Assembly: GCF_001280425.1 (NCBI RefSeq)
Contig: NZ_LIUF01000003.1
Location: forward strand, 124,001 to 188,000
From: Haloarcula rubripromontorii
GTDB lineage: Archaea > Halobacteriota > Halobacteria > Halobacteriales > Haloarculaceae
Direction of reading: 5' to 3'
Length of the DNA: 64,000 nt
Shown here one piece after another: positions 6,632-15,850 of this stretch; position 1 is the first letter of the stretch, and every line of letters begins with the position of its first letter. A program made the translations under genes and the position numbers. The notes under the pieces are model-generated. The model saw only the letters and a list, made by a program, of their open reading frames with translations. It did not search any database and was not told the origin of the DNA.

Positions 6632-7966
6632 GTGCTGGAGCTGACGTACGAGTCTGGAACAATCCGCGTGTCGGGGGACCCGCCGTCGGACCTGCCCGGC
6701 GTCGAGTACGACCGGCGTTCACAGACAGGGCGAGCGCCGGCCTGCCGGTACGCCGAACTCGCGGCCGCACTCGATGAGCGTGGGCTGGCATACGAGGACT
6801 GCGTCTGCTCGCTCCCAACACTGTCGCTCTCGACGGCGTACGACCTCAGAGACTACCAGCAGGCGGCGCTTGACGCCTGGCGAGGGGCCGAAGACAGGGG
6901 CTGTCTCGAATTACCGACGGGGAGTGGCAAGACGGTTATCGGCATCGCGGCGATGGTCGCGCTGGGGACACCGACGCTGGTCGTCGTCCCGACTATCGAC
7001 CTGCTGGAGCAGTGGCAGCGCGAGCTACAGCAGGAGTTTGACCAGCCGGTCGGCCGCATGGGCGGGGGCGAACAGCGCGTCGAGGACATCACGGTGTCGA
7101 CGTATGATTCGGCGTACCTGCGGGCCGACGAACTCGGCGACCGGTTCGGGCTCGTGGTCTTCGACGAGGTCCACCACCTCGGCGGGGAGGGCTATCAGGA
7201 TATCGCTCGTCTGCTCGCTGCCCCGGCTCGACTCGGGCTGACGGCGACGTTCGAGCGGCCGGACGGAGCTCACGAGACCATCGAAGACCTCGTCGGGCCG
7301 CTCGCCCGGCGGGTCAGCATCGACGACCTGGCGGGCGAGCACCTCGCGGACTACGATATCAAGCGCATCGAAGTTTCACTCACGCCGGACGAACGGGACC
7401 GCTACGAGGAACATCAGGGGACGTTCACCGACTATCTCAAGCGCTCCAACATCCAGCTCCGGTCCGGCAGCGACTATCAGGAACTCGTGAAGCGGTCCGG
7501 CAACGACCCGGCGGCCCGGGAGGCGCTGCTCGCGAAACAGCGCGCCCGCGAGGTGATGATGAATGCTCGGCGGAAGGTCGACCGGCTGGCGACGATTCTG
7601 GACCGCCACCGCGAGGACCGGATCATCGTTTTCACTGCCCACACCGACCTCGTGTACCGCCTCTCGGAGCGGTTTCTCATTCCCGCGATAACGCACGAGA
7701 CTGACGCGAGCGAGCGTCGGGAGATCTTAGAGCGGTTCCGCGACGGGACGTACTCCCGGGTCGTGACGGCGAACGTCCTTGATGAGGGTGTTGACGTACC
7801 CGACGCGAACGTCGCCGTCGTCCTCTCAGGAAGCGGCTCTGAGCGGGAGTTTACACAGCGGCTTGGCCGGATTCTTCGGCCGAAGGCCGACAGCGGGCGG
7901 GCACTGCTGTACGAACTCGTGACAGAGGAGACCGCCGAGGAGCGAGTTGCCAGGCGACGGCGGTAG
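6632..7966 (+). CDS. XPB/Rad25-type DNA helicase
   Basis: SF2 helicase of archaeal XPB type, thought to act with the nuclease encoded next in DNA repair. Visible motifs are the Q-like DLRDYQQAAL, Walker A LPTGSGKT at about residues 94-101, VVPTIDLLEQWQREL, DEVHH (motif II), LGLTATFERPDG (motif III) and the C-terminal motif VI FTQRLGRILRPK. I chose the GTG at 6632 (VLELTYESG), which is the typical family N-terminus, giving 444 residues; the longer upstream frame looks non-coding. An N-terminal damage-recognition-like domain precedes the helicase core. The DUF790 gene follows after a 68-bp gap. Confidence 0.92.
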   Translation: MLELTYESGTIRVSGDPPSDLPGVEYDRRSQTGRAPACRYAELAAALDERGLAYEDCVCSLPTLSLSTAYDLRDYQQAALDAWRGAEDRGCLELPTGSGKTVIGIAAMVALGTPTLVVVPTIDLLEQWQRELQQEFDQPVGRMGGGEQRVEDITVSTYDSAYLRADELGDRFGLVVFDEVHHLGGEGYQDIARLLAAPARLGLTATFERPDGAHETIEDLVGPLARRVSIDDLAGEHLADYDIKRIEVSLTPDERDRYEEHQGTFTDYLKRSNIQLRSGSDYQELVKRSGNDPAAREALLAKQRAREVMMNARRKVDRLATILDRHREDRIIVFTAHTDLVYRLSERFLIPAITHETDASERREILERFRDGTYSRVVTANVLDEGVDVPDANVAVVLSGSGSEREFTQRLGRILRPKADSGRALLYELVTEETAEERVARRRR

Positions 7967-8034
7967 CGCGCCGTCGTTCCGCGCCGCAGAGGCTGTCGAC
8001 AGCGTTTTTGTCGCTCCACAGCGGAGACACTCGT

Positions 8035-9606
8035 GTGCTGACGAAAGACCTCCTGCGCGTCTCGCGGGCCGGCGGCGGCTATCACCTGCAGTTCGCCGAC
8101 GCCGACGCGGAGCGGCTGGCGGCCCGCGTGCTCGGTATCTACCAGGGCCACGTCGGCGAGTCCCGCGAGAGGCTGGAGACCGCACTCGCGGACATAGAGC
8201 GTGAAGCTGACGATTTCAAGCTGGTCCGCGGGCTGGCGAAGCTCGTCGAGCGGGAGGCCACGTTCGAGACGCGGGCCCCGGTCGACCCCGTTCGCGCCCG
8301 TCGTCGGGTGTTCGAGGCCGCTGCAGATGCCGGGGTTGTGAGCGAGGCCGAGCGAGAACAGGCACTCGCAGCGGCCGCCGACCACTTCGGCACGGACGCC
8401 GAGACGCTGGCCGACGCGCTGTACGCCGACCGGGACTCGCGACAGATCCTCACTGCGGTGGACTCTCGCTGGGGGCCGGACGCACTGCGGACCCAATACA
8501 ACCTCTCGCTTGCGCAGACAGCACTGTTCGACGCGACCGAGGTCCGCGTCCGCTCCTCGGACCCGAAGGCGCTCGTCTCGGCGGTCAAACGCCTCCGACT
8601 CATGTACGAGATCCGCCGAGCGGAGGACGGTCGGGAGGTCGTCGTCACGGGCCCCGACGCGCTGTTCTCGAACACGCGACGGTACGGCACCCGCTTCGCT
8701 CGCCTCCTGCGAACGGTCGCGGCCGCGGGCGAATGGGACCTCACGGCGACCATCGACGACCGTGGCACCGAGCGAGAACTCACCCTCTCCGAGGCCGACG
8801 TGTCGATTCCCGGTGTCGAGCCCGTAACGGAGGTCAGCTACGACAGCGGGGTCGAAGCGGACTTCGCGGGCCGGTTCGCCGCGCTGGACCTTGACTGGGA
8901 CCTGATACGCGAACCGGAGCCGCTGGCGGCGGGCGAACACGTCGTCATTCCGGACTTCGCCTTCGAGTGGCGACCCGGCGCGGACACCGGGGTACGGGAT
9001 ACGGGTGGAGAGGAGCCAGATGGGACCGACGGCGACGCGCCGTTCCGCGTCTTCTTCGAGATTATGGGCTTCTGGACGCCGGAGTACGTCGAGAAGAAAC
9101 TTGCTCGCCTTGACGCACTGGAGGACGTGGAGATGCTGGTCGCCGTCGACGAGTCACTCGGCGTCGGAGAGGAAATCGAAGCGACGGATAACAGGGCGAT
9201 TCCCTACACCGGGACGGTCAGCGTGAAAGACGTCCGGGACGCACTGCGGCCCTACGAGGAACGGCTGGTGCGGGAGAGTGCCGCAGAGATACCCGACGAA
9301 CTCCGACCGGACGACGCTGTCATCTCGCTCGCCGACCTCGCTGTGGCGTACGGCGTCAGTGAAGTCGCGCTGGAAGACGTTTCCTTTCCTACCCACGAAC
9401 TGGTCGGCCGCACACTCGTCGACCCTGCCGTGCTGGACGAGCTGGCCGAGCAGATCGAGCCCGGCATGGCCTACGAGACGGCGAGCGAGCGACTGGATGC
9501 CCACGGTATCGCGGACGACAGCGCCGCCCTCGCGCGACTCGGCTACCGGGTCGCCTGGGAGGGTCTGGGGAGCGGGACCATCGAACCGCGGGACCCAGAA
9601 GCGTAG
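8035..9606 (+). CDS. Bax1-like nuclease (DUF790), XPB partner
   Basis: About 523 residues from the GTG at 8035 (MLTKDLLRVSRAGGGYHLQF). DUF790 proteins are the archaeal Bax1 nucleases that bind XPB, and the gene directly follows the XPB gene. The nuclease core is visible near residues 300-360: VIPDFAFEWRPG, then FRVFFEIMGFWTPEYVEKKL, which matches a PD-(D/E)xK layout. A helical middle domain precedes it. The C-terminal part (LADLAVAYGVSEVALEDV) may be a small DNA-binding helical domain. The role as nuclease partner is inferred from family and context. Confidence 0.88.
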   Translation: MLTKDLLRVSRAGGGYHLQFADADAERLAARVLGIYQGHVGESRERLETALADIEREADDFKLVRGLAKLVEREATFETRAPVDPVRARRRVFEAAADAGVVSEAEREQALAAAADHFGTDAETLADALYADRDSRQILTAVDSRWGPDALRTQYNLSLAQTALFDATEVRVRSSDPKALVSAVKRLRLMYEIRRAEDGREVVVTGPDALFSNTRRYGTRFARLLRTVAAAGEWDLTATIDDRGTERELTLSEADVSIPGVEPVTEVSYDSGVEADFAGRFAALDLDWDLIREPEPLAAGEHVVIPDFAFEWRPGADTGVRDTGGEEPDGTDGDAPFRVFFEIMGFWTPEYVEKKLARLDALEDVEMLVAVDESLGVGEEIEATDNRAIPYTGTVSVKDVRDALRPYEERLVRESAAEIPDELRPDDAVISLADLAVAYGVSEVALEDVSFPTHELVGRTLVDPAVLDELAEQIEPGMAYETASERLDAHGIADDSAALARLGYRVAWEGLGSGTIEPRDPEA

Positions 9607-9623
9607 CGATTCGCGCCCGCCAA

Positions 9624-10124
9624 TCAGAGTTCCCGGCGGCGGCCCTTCGGCACCTGCGACCTGAGTTCGCCGTAGACGTACAGGCCGACACCGACCGGTT
9701 CGGCCTCACCGGCGAGGTCGTGAGTGACGACGAGATATCCCCAGTCGCCGTCCCAGTCGAGTTCCTGATCCTCGCCGGCCACGAACGCTTGGGCGGCGTC
9801 CTCATCGAGGTGGATGACGTTCCGGCTGGCGTGCTCGCCGAACCGCTGGACGGCCTCCAGCGTCGGTTTCCAGTGTTCCTGACGCGTCCGCAGGAACGTC
9901 ATTCCCAGTCCTTCGATATCCACCGGTGACGGCGGGTGACCCCGGTACAGCCACAGTTTGCCAGCGCCGCGTTCCCAGAAGGTGTACCCCTCGAACGTCT
10001 CCGAAGGGACGCCGAACCGCTCGGCCCAGAAGTCCAGCACTTCCTCGCGGGTCGCTCGCTCGGGATCGTCTCGCTCGTCGTCTGTCTCCGGGAGCCGCGT
10101 GAACTCCGTGCTCTGGTCGCTCAT
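9624..10124 (-). CDS. RsmF C-terminal-like / PUA-like protein (DUF7122)
   Basis: 166 residues from the ATG at 10124, which overlaps the stop of the methyltransferase gene (ATGA). Residues 46-75 (YTFWERGAGKLWLYRG) and a later DWGYLVVTHDLAGEAEPVGVGLYVYGELRSQVPKGRRREL resemble the PUA-like domain that follows the catalytic domain in NOL1/NOP2/Sun RNA methyltransferases. Here it is a separate gene, which suggests that an ancestral fused protein is split in this lineage. It likely helps the upstream enzyme bind its RNA. From memory it belongs to DUF7122. Confidence 0.75.
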   Translation of the reverse strand: MSDQSTEFTRLPETDDERDDPERATREEVLDFWAERFGVPSETFEGYTFWERGAGKLWLYRGHPPSPVDIEGLGMTFLRTRQEHWKPTLEAVQRFGEHASRNVIHLDEDAAQAFVAGEDQELDWDGDWGYLVVTHDLAGEAEPVGVGLYVYGELRSQVPKGRRREL

Positions 10125-11032
10125 TCCGCGGGCACCTCCAGTTTTGCACAGAAGAACCCGCCCGTGTCGTTGTGGTGGGGATAGATGCGCTTGGCATCGG
10201 CCACGCTCGGGTCGTAGGTCTCGTCCTGCCACTCGGTGATCCCCGGGGCGTGGTTGAGTGGGAGGTCGTAGTCCACGATTTCACAGGCCACCTCGTCGAG
10301 CACGTAGTCCAGCACGGCCTCGTTTTCCTCCGGTGCGAACGTACAGGTGGAGTAGACAACGGTTCCGCCTGGCTCGGTCACCTCGACGGCTCGCTTGAGG
10401 ATGCCTTTCTGGACGCCGGAGATACCCTCGACGTGCGAGAGCGACCAGTCCTCCAGCGTATCGGGGTTCTTTCGGATGGTCCCTTCGCACGAGCAGGGGA
10501 CATCGACGAGCGCGCGGTCGTACCCCTCGCCGCCGAAGGGCTTGAGCGAGTGGTTGCGGCCGTCCTCGTGAGTGACGGCCACAGTCGTCGCGCCCAGTCG
10601 CTCGGTGTTGGTCCGCAGCGCCGAAATCCGTCCGAGGTTGTTGTCGGTTGCGACGACTTCACCGGTGTCGTCCATCAGCGCGGCGAGCTGGGTCGTCTTG
10701 CTCCCCGGTGCCGCGCAGGCGTCCCAGACCCGGTCGCCGGGCTGCGGGTCCAGTACGGTTGCGGGAATCACTGACACTTCTTCCTGCCCGTGAATCCAGC
10801 CGTGGAAGTACGGCCAGTTCGCGCCGGGAGAGTCCTTGGGCAGGACGAACAGGCCGTCGTGCCAGTCGACGGGCTCGACGGCGATATCCGCGTCCGCGAG
10901 CGCCGTCTGAACCCGCTCGACGGTAGTTTTGATCGTGTTGACCCTGACGGCCGACGGCAGCGGGCGTTCACACGCATCGATGAACGCCTCGAAGTCGTCG
11001 ACGATGGGTCGGTAGCGGTCGAGAGGTTCCAT
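10121..11032 (-). CDS. RNA m5C methyltransferase, RsmB/NOP (NSUN) family
   Basis: 303 residues from the ATG at 11032 (MEPLDRYRPIVDDF). The SAM-binding motif is VWDACAAPGSKTTQLAALM. The two conserved cysteines are in DVPCSCEGTIRKNP (motif IV) and STCTFAPEENE (motif VI). It methylates C5 of cytosine in tRNA or rRNA. The N-terminal AVRVNTIKTT segment is the usual RNA-binding start. The C-terminal end is short and lacks a PUA domain, which is supplied by the overlapping next gene. The target RNA cannot be told from sequence. Confidence 0.92.
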   Translation of the reverse strand: MEPLDRYRPIVDDFEAFIDACERPLPSAVRVNTIKTTVERVQTALADADIAVEPVDWHDGLFVLPKDSPGANWPYFHGWIHGQEEVSVIPATVLDPQPGDRVWDACAAPGSKTTQLAALMDDTGEVVATDNNLGRISALRTNTERLGATTVAVTHEDGRNHSLKPFGGEGYDRALVDVPCSCEGTIRKNPDTLEDWSLSHVEGISGVQKGILKRAVEVTEPGGTVVYSTCTFAPEENEAVLDYVLDEVACEIVDYDLPLNHAPGITEWQDETYDPSVADAKRIYPHHNDTGGFFCAKLEVPAE

Positions 11033-11119
11033 TGTCCGGCGTTCGCTGGCGGTCGGTTTGTGGGTTTCGAACGGCAGTGGCCCATGGCTTTCAAGCCGCC
11101 GGCGACCGACATTCGAGAT

Positions 11120-11857
11120 ATGGCACATATACAGGTCCACCGCGACGATATCGCCCTTGACTCCCCGACACTGGTCGAGGGGCTCCCGGGTGTTGGACTC
11201 GTCGGTAAGATAGCCGCTGACCACCTCGTCGATCTCTACGACATGGAGTACTACGCGTCGGCTCACTGCGAAGGGCTGCCAGAAATCGCCGTGTACGGAA
11301 CTGACGACCCGGACGTTCGCCCGCCGGTCCGACTGTACGCGGACGAGGATCGTGACCTGCTCGTCCTTCAGAGCGACGCCCCGATCTCCCCTTCCGGCGC
11401 GAAAGAGTTCGCTAGCTGTATGGTCGGCTGGTTCGAGGCTAGCGATGCGACGCCGATCTACCTCAGCGGCCGTCCTGCCGAGAAAGATGGGGTTCCGGGC
11501 GTGTACGGCATCTCGACGGGCGACGGGGCGAGAATGCTTGAGGAGGCGGACGTCAATCCGCCCTCTGAGAACGGCGCGATTACCGGGCCAACCGGCGCGC
11601 TGGTCCACGAGTCACAGCGAATCGGGCTGACGAGTGTCGGACTCATCGTCGAAGCCGACCAGCAGTTCCCCGACCCGGAGGCGGCGCGGGCACTGCTCCA
11701 GACGGGCATCAGTCCGCTCACTGACTTCGAGATCGACACTGAGGCGCTGGTTGAGCAGGCCGAAGAAATCGGGCGCGCCAAGGCACAGCTTGCACAGCAA
11801 CTACAGGAGAATCAAGAGGAGAGCACGAGCGCACGGCCGCTCGGGATGTATCAGTAA
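11120..11857 (+). CDS. Proteasome assembly chaperone-like protein (PAC2 family)
   Basis: 245 residues from the ATG at 11120 (MAHIQVHRDDIALDSPTLVEG). The PAC2 family core is clear: LVEGLPGVGLVGKIAADHLVD, followed by LPEIAVYG and a glycine-rich segment ISTGDGARMLEEADV. In archaea these proteins resemble eukaryotic PAC2 and PbaB-type chaperones; the molecular role here is unproven. The C-terminus is a Gln/Glu-rich helix (LAQQLQENQEE). The stop overlaps the start of the SppA gene (TAATGG), so the two are co-translated. Confidence 0.85.
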   Translation: MAHIQVHRDDIALDSPTLVEGLPGVGLVGKIAADHLVDLYDMEYYASAHCEGLPEIAVYGTDDPDVRPPVRLYADEDRDLLVLQSDAPISPSGAKEFASCMVGWFEASDATPIYLSGRPAEKDGVPGVYGISTGDGARMLEEADVNPPSENGAITGPTGALVHESQRIGLTSVGLIVEADQQFPDPEAARALLQTGISPLTDFEIDTEALVEQAEEIGRAKAQLAQQLQENQEESTSARPLGMYQ

Positions 11858-12852
11858 TGGCGGGCGCAGATGACATCGTTCGTGGGCTACTGGTCGTAAT
11901 CGTCGTCGCTATCGGCACGGTTCTGGGGTGGGTGCTGTTTGTCAGAACACCTGACAGCCTCGCCCAGTTGCTCGGCGTCCTGCTGGTCGTCGCTGTCGCC
12001 GTCGCCACAGCCCGTCTCGGCAGCAACATCGCCGGCTCCCTCCTCCCAGCACACAACGTCGCGGAGGTCGCTGTTGAAGGGCCAATCAGCCGTGACGGCG
12101 GTGGCGGCATCACCAGTCCGCCGGTCGGGGCGTCGGCCGACGACATCGTCGAACAGATCGAACGGGCCGACGAGGACCGCGGCTCCGAGGCGCTACTCTT
12201 GAAGCTGAACACGCCGGGCGGCGAAATCGTCCCAAGCGAGGACATCCGCATCGCCGCCGAGCAGTTCGACGGTCCGACCATCGCTTACGCGACGGATGTC
12301 TGTGCCAGCGGCGGCTACGACATCGCCGCCGGCTGTGACGAGCTGTGGGCGCGCGAGGGCTCTATCGTCGGCTCCATCGGCGTCGTCGGCTCGCGGGTCA
12401 ACGCCAAGGACCTGGCCGACCGCCTGGGCCTCTCTTACGAGCAGTTCACCGCCGGTGAGTACAAGGACGCCGGCGTCCCGCTGAAAGAAATGACCGAGGA
12501 CGAGCGCGAGTACCTGCAGGGCATCGTCGACGACTACTACGACCAGTTCATCGACACCGTGGCCGAGGGCCGCGAGATGGACGCCGAGACGCTCAGAGAC
12601 ACCGAGGCGCGCATCTTCCTCGGCGAGGAGGCGGACGAGCGTGGGCTCGTCGACCGGCTCGGCACGCGAGACGATGTCGAGGCGAGTCTGGAACAACGGC
12701 TGGGTGAGGCTGTGACGATCAAGGAGTACGAACCTGAACGCGGGCTGGCAGGGAAACTCCGCGGGGGGGCACAGCAGGTCGCCTTCGCCCTCGGTGCGGG
12801 TATCGCCAGCGTCGCCGACGGCGATATCGAGGGCCTCTCCTTCCGGCGATAG
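11857..12852 (+). CDS. sppA: Signal peptide peptidase SppA-like serine protease (S49)
   Basis: 331 residues. Two N-terminal hydrophobic helices at about 7-28 and 37-57 anchor it in the membrane. The S49 core follows: LLLKLNTPGGEIVPSEDI, catalytic Ser in CASGGYDIAAGCDE, and the candidate catalytic Lys in GEYKDAGVPLKEM, giving a Ser-Lys dyad. The length suits the archaeal single-domain form. It would cleave signal peptides or membrane protein remnants. It overlaps the PAC2 gene and is followed by DUF373. Confidence 0.9.
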   Translation: MAGADDIVRGLLVVIVVAIGTVLGWVLFVRTPDSLAQLLGVLLVVAVAVATARLGSNIAGSLLPAHNVAEVAVEGPISRDGGGGITSPPVGASADDIVEQIERADEDRGSEALLLKLNTPGGEIVPSEDIRIAAEQFDGPTIAYATDVCASGGYDIAAGCDELWAREGSIVGSIGVVGSRVNAKDLADRLGLSYEQFTAGEYKDAGVPLKEMTEDEREYLQGIVDDYYDQFIDTVAEGREMDAETLRDTEARIFLGEEADERGLVDRLGTRDDVEASLEQRLGEAVTIKEYEPERGLAGKLRGGAQQVAFALGAGIASVADGDIEGLSFRR

Positions 12853-12892
12853 CTCGGGAGGTTTTTTATTCGGGGACCGCCTTCGCCGTAGT

Positions 12893-14014
12893 GTGACTAC
12901 GCTGGTGGTGTGTATCGACAGAGACAGTCCGGCCGCAGCGGCGTGTCCCGTCGTCGGCCGCGACGCCGTCGAGTCACTCATCACCCAGACAGGCGTCGTT
13001 GACCCGGAAGACAGCCGGGTCAACTGCCTCCTCGAAGGGCTCGCAGTCACGGATGAACTCGAAGCCGAGGGGTCCTCGCCGGTCCTCGCCGTCGTCGGCG
13101 GCGGGAGCGACAGCGTCGGCTCGGACCGCGAAATCGCCGGCCAGATAGACGACCTGGTCGCCGAACACGACCCGGATTCTGCGGTCGTCGTCGTCGACAG
13201 CGCCGACGACGAGCGGCTGGTTCCCATCATCGAGAGCCGCGTTCAGGTCGACGCCGTCGACCGCGTCGTCGTCCGCCAGGCCCGCGACATCGAGTCGACG
13301 TACTACCTGCTCAAGCAGTTCCTGGCCGACGAGGAACTTCGCAAGACGGTGCTGGTCCCCGTGGGAATCATCATGCTCGCGTTCCCGCTGTTGCTCGTCG
13401 TCACCAGCCCGACCATCGCCGTCGGCGCTATCGCGGCCGCCGTCGGCGTGTTCCTCATCTACAAGGGACTGGGTATCGACGCGTACCTGTCGCGGCTTCC
13501 CGGCCAGACCCGGGAAGCGCTGTACTCGGGACAGGTGTCGCTCGTGACCTACGTCGTCGCCGCCGGCCTCTCGCTCGTCGGCATCTTCGCCGGGGTGCTG
13601 GGCGTCTCTGCGGTCGGCGATATCAGCCCCTTCCTGCTTGCGAACCGCTTCGCCTTCGCGTCCGTCCCGTGGCTGACCGGCGCGGCGCTGGCCGCCTCGC
13701 TCGGTCGCCTGCTGGACGAACTCATCCAGCAAGAGGGGGTCCGGAGCGCGTACGTGAATCTCCCGTTCGGTGCGGTCGCGGTCGGCCTCGTCGTTCGTGG
13801 CTTTTCTGCATACTTTCTCGAACGCGGTGGCGTGTTCGAGCCGTTTCAGGTGCCGGAGACGAACCTCGGCATCGTACAGATTCAGGGGTTCTTGCTGGAG
13901 GCTGGCACCCGTCTCGCGCTATTCATCCTCGCGGGTATCCTCATCAGCCTCGTTGGTGTCCGAGTGGCGACATACGTCAGCCACACCGATATCGAAGATG
14001 AACTGGTGGAATAG
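12893..14014 (+). CDS. DUF373 family membrane protein
   Basis: 373 residues from the GTG at 12893 (MTTLVVCIDRDSP); an AT-rich TTTTTTATT box at about 12862-12870 is about 26 bp upstream, fitting a leaderless start. The N-terminal third is soluble (VVVDSADDERLVPIIESRV). Then come at least six hydrophobic helices from about residue 155 on (VLVPVGIIMLAFPLLLVV and others). DUF373 is an archaeal integral membrane family without an assigned function. The longer upstream frame overlaps SppA and is rejected. Confidence 0.85.
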   Translation: MTTLVVCIDRDSPAAAACPVVGRDAVESLITQTGVVDPEDSRVNCLLEGLAVTDELEAEGSSPVLAVVGGGSDSVGSDREIAGQIDDLVAEHDPDSAVVVVDSADDERLVPIIESRVQVDAVDRVVVRQARDIESTYYLLKQFLADEELRKTVLVPVGIIMLAFPLLLVVTSPTIAVGAIAAAVGVFLIYKGLGIDAYLSRLPGQTREALYSGQVSLVTYVVAAGLSLVGIFAGVLGVSAVGDISPFLLANRFAFASVPWLTGAALAASLGRLLDELIQQEGVRSAYVNLPFGAVAVGLVVRGFSAYFLERGGVFEPFQVPETNLGIVQIQGFLLEAGTRLALFILAGILISLVGVRVATYVSHTDIEDELVE

Positions 14015-14049
14015 ACAGCGATTTACGCCGCCGACGGCTACCGGCGGCC

Positions 14050-14769
14050 ATGACAGACGGCGCGTGGGTTTCGCTGTTCTCCGGCGGCAAAGACTCCTCG
14101 TGGGCGCTGTACCGGGCACTGGAACGGGGCCATCCCGTCGAACGCCTGGTGACGGTCCACCCGGACGGCGATTCCTACATGTACCACGTCCCGGCGACCC
14201 GGTTAGCCCGCCTGGCTGCCGAGAGTATCGGCATCCCACTGGTCGAGGTCGAGCCTGATGATTTCGAGGCCGAGAACGTGTCCGACTCGGGCGAGCAGGG
14301 CGACGCCGAACTCGAACCGCTGGAAGCTGCGCTGCGCGAACTCGACGCTGAACTGGACGGCGGCATCACCGGTGTCACCGCCGGGGCTGTCGAGAGCGAG
14401 TACCAGACGACCCGCATCGAATCGATGGCCGACCGCCTCGAAGCCAACGTCTTCGCGCCGCTGTGGCAGGAAAACCCCCGGGACCTCGCTGACGCGATGC
14501 TGGACGCCGGCTTCGAGATACAGATTATTCGCGTGGCCGCCTACGGCCTCGACGAGTCCTGGCTGGGTCGCACGCTCGACGCAGACGCGCTCGACGAACT
14601 GGAAGCACTCAACGACGAGTACGGCGTCCACATCCTCGGTGAGGGCGGCGAGTTCGAGACGCTCGTGACCGACGGCCCGCACATGGACCGCCGCATCGAA
14701 CTGGCCTACGAGACGGAGTGGGACGGCAGTCGGGGGACGCTCACAATCGACGACGCGTGGCTGGCGTAA
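14050..14769 (+). CDS. dph6: Diphthine-ammonia ligase Dph6-like (ATP-binding domain)
   Basis: 239 residues. The N-type PP-loop VSLFSGGKDSSWALYRAL sits at residues 8-25, and GGITGVTAGAVESEYQTTRIE, LWQENPRDLADAM and LGEGGEFETLVTDGPHM are family blocks. The enzyme amidates diphthine on elongation factor 2 with ATP and ammonia, the last step of diphthamide synthesis. A close relative with a different target is possible, because the family is broad. It lies 35 bp after DUF373. Confidence 0.88.
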   Translation: MTDGAWVSLFSGGKDSSWALYRALERGHPVERLVTVHPDGDSYMYHVPATRLARLAAESIGIPLVEVEPDDFEAENVSDSGEQGDAELEPLEAALRELDAELDGGITGVTAGAVESEYQTTRIESMADRLEANVFAPLWQENPRDLADAMLDAGFEIQIIRVAAYGLDESWLGRTLDADALDELEALNDEYGVHILGEGGEFETLVTDGPHMDRRIELAYETEWDGSRGTLTIDDAWLA

Positions 14770-14797
14770 CTCGCGGAGCGTGCAAAATCGGTGGCTG

Positions 14798-15766
14798 TTA
14801 GCTCCCGTCCGTCAACTGCGTGTGTGCGCCGATGAGTGCACCGGCGAGGTCTAAACTCTCGACCTGGGTGTCGCGGTCGATAATCGACTGGCGGATATCC
14901 GAATCGAGGATCATCGTGTCCGGGAACACGATGGTGTTGTCGAGGCTTGAGTTGACGACCTCGGCTCCCGAGAGGACGTGGACGTTCTCTCCGAGAGTGG
15001 TGTTCTCGATGGTAGCGTCCTCCGCGACAACGGTGTCCCCGTCGAGTTCCCATGCGACGGCCTCCAGATAGCTTTCGGGCGTCCCGATGTCGTACCAGGC
15101 GTCGTCGAAGGTGAACGCACGGACTGGCCCGTCCTCGACGAGCCACTGGATGAACCAGCCGGGTTCGTCAGGGTTGTTCCCGTCTTCGAGGTACTCGTCG
15201 AAGCGAATCGCATCAGGCGGAAAGGCGTAGCAGGCAATCGAGACGAGGGTGCTGTTGGGCTCATCGGGCTTCTCCTGGAACTCCGTGACTTCCTCGCCGT
15301 CGAGTTCGATGAGACCGTAAGAGCTGGCCTTTTCTAGGGACCCGACATCATAGGCTGCGAGCGTGGGGTCGTCGTACTGCTCGAAGTAATCGACGAACTC
15401 CGCGATGTCGAAGCTGATGAGATTGTCGCCGGCAATGACCAGCAGGGCTTCGTCGCCGAGTCCTTCCCGGGCAACCAGTTGGGCGAGCGCGCCGACGACG
15501 CCGAACTTCTCGTCCTCTTCGGCGGTTTCCTCGACGGTCAGGGACGGCTTCTCGAAACTGCTCGCGGCGATGTGGTCCCGGAAGTCGTCGGCAAACCGCT
15601 GGTTCGTGCTGACAAACACGTCGGTAATGCGATCGTCCGCTTCTAACTCGCCGAGAATCCGGTCGATGACAGTCGTCTCACCGACAGGAAGCAACATCTT
15701 GGGCCGGTGCTTGGTGACTGGCCAGAGCCGGGTGGCGTACCCGCCTGCAAGGACAATCGCTTTCAT
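14798..15766 (-). CDS. Sugar-1-phosphate nucleotidyltransferase
   Basis: 322 residues from the ATG at 15766 (MKAIVLAGGYATRLWP). The signature GGYATRLWPVTKHRPKMLLPVGE binds the nucleotide, and LLVIAGDNLISFDIAEF carries the metal-binding Asp. The C-terminal part (VVAEDATIENTTLGENVHVL...DSDIRQSIID) has hexapeptide-like left-handed beta-helix turns. It makes an NDP-sugar, probably dTDP- or UDP-glucose, for cell-surface glycans; the exact base and sugar cannot be read from the motif. It is divergent from the Nudix gene at 15851. Confidence 0.88.
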   Translation of the reverse strand: MKAIVLAGGYATRLWPVTKHRPKMLLPVGETTVIDRILGELEADDRITDVFVSTNQRFADDFRDHIAASSFEKPSLTVEETAEEDEKFGVVGALAQLVAREGLGDEALLVIAGDNLISFDIAEFVDYFEQYDDPTLAAYDVGSLEKASSYGLIELDGEEVTEFQEKPDEPNSTLVSIACYAFPPDAIRFDEYLEDGNNPDEPGWFIQWLVEDGPVRAFTFDDAWYDIGTPESYLEAVAWELDGDTVVAEDATIENTTLGENVHVLSGAEVVNSSLDNTIVFPDTMILDSDIRQSIIDRDTQVESLDLAGALIGAHTQLTDGS

Positions 15767-15850
15767 GTCCAAAAAGAGACAAGCAGAATACAAGTTCTTT
15801 TTCATCGGTTGGACCGCGGCACTTATCGGTGGCCCGGAGTACAACCCCGT

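Noticed and set aside
7477-8940. 487-codon minus-strand frame over XPB and the DUF790 gene
   Set aside because: Antisense shadow of two genes with clear motifs on the plus strand.
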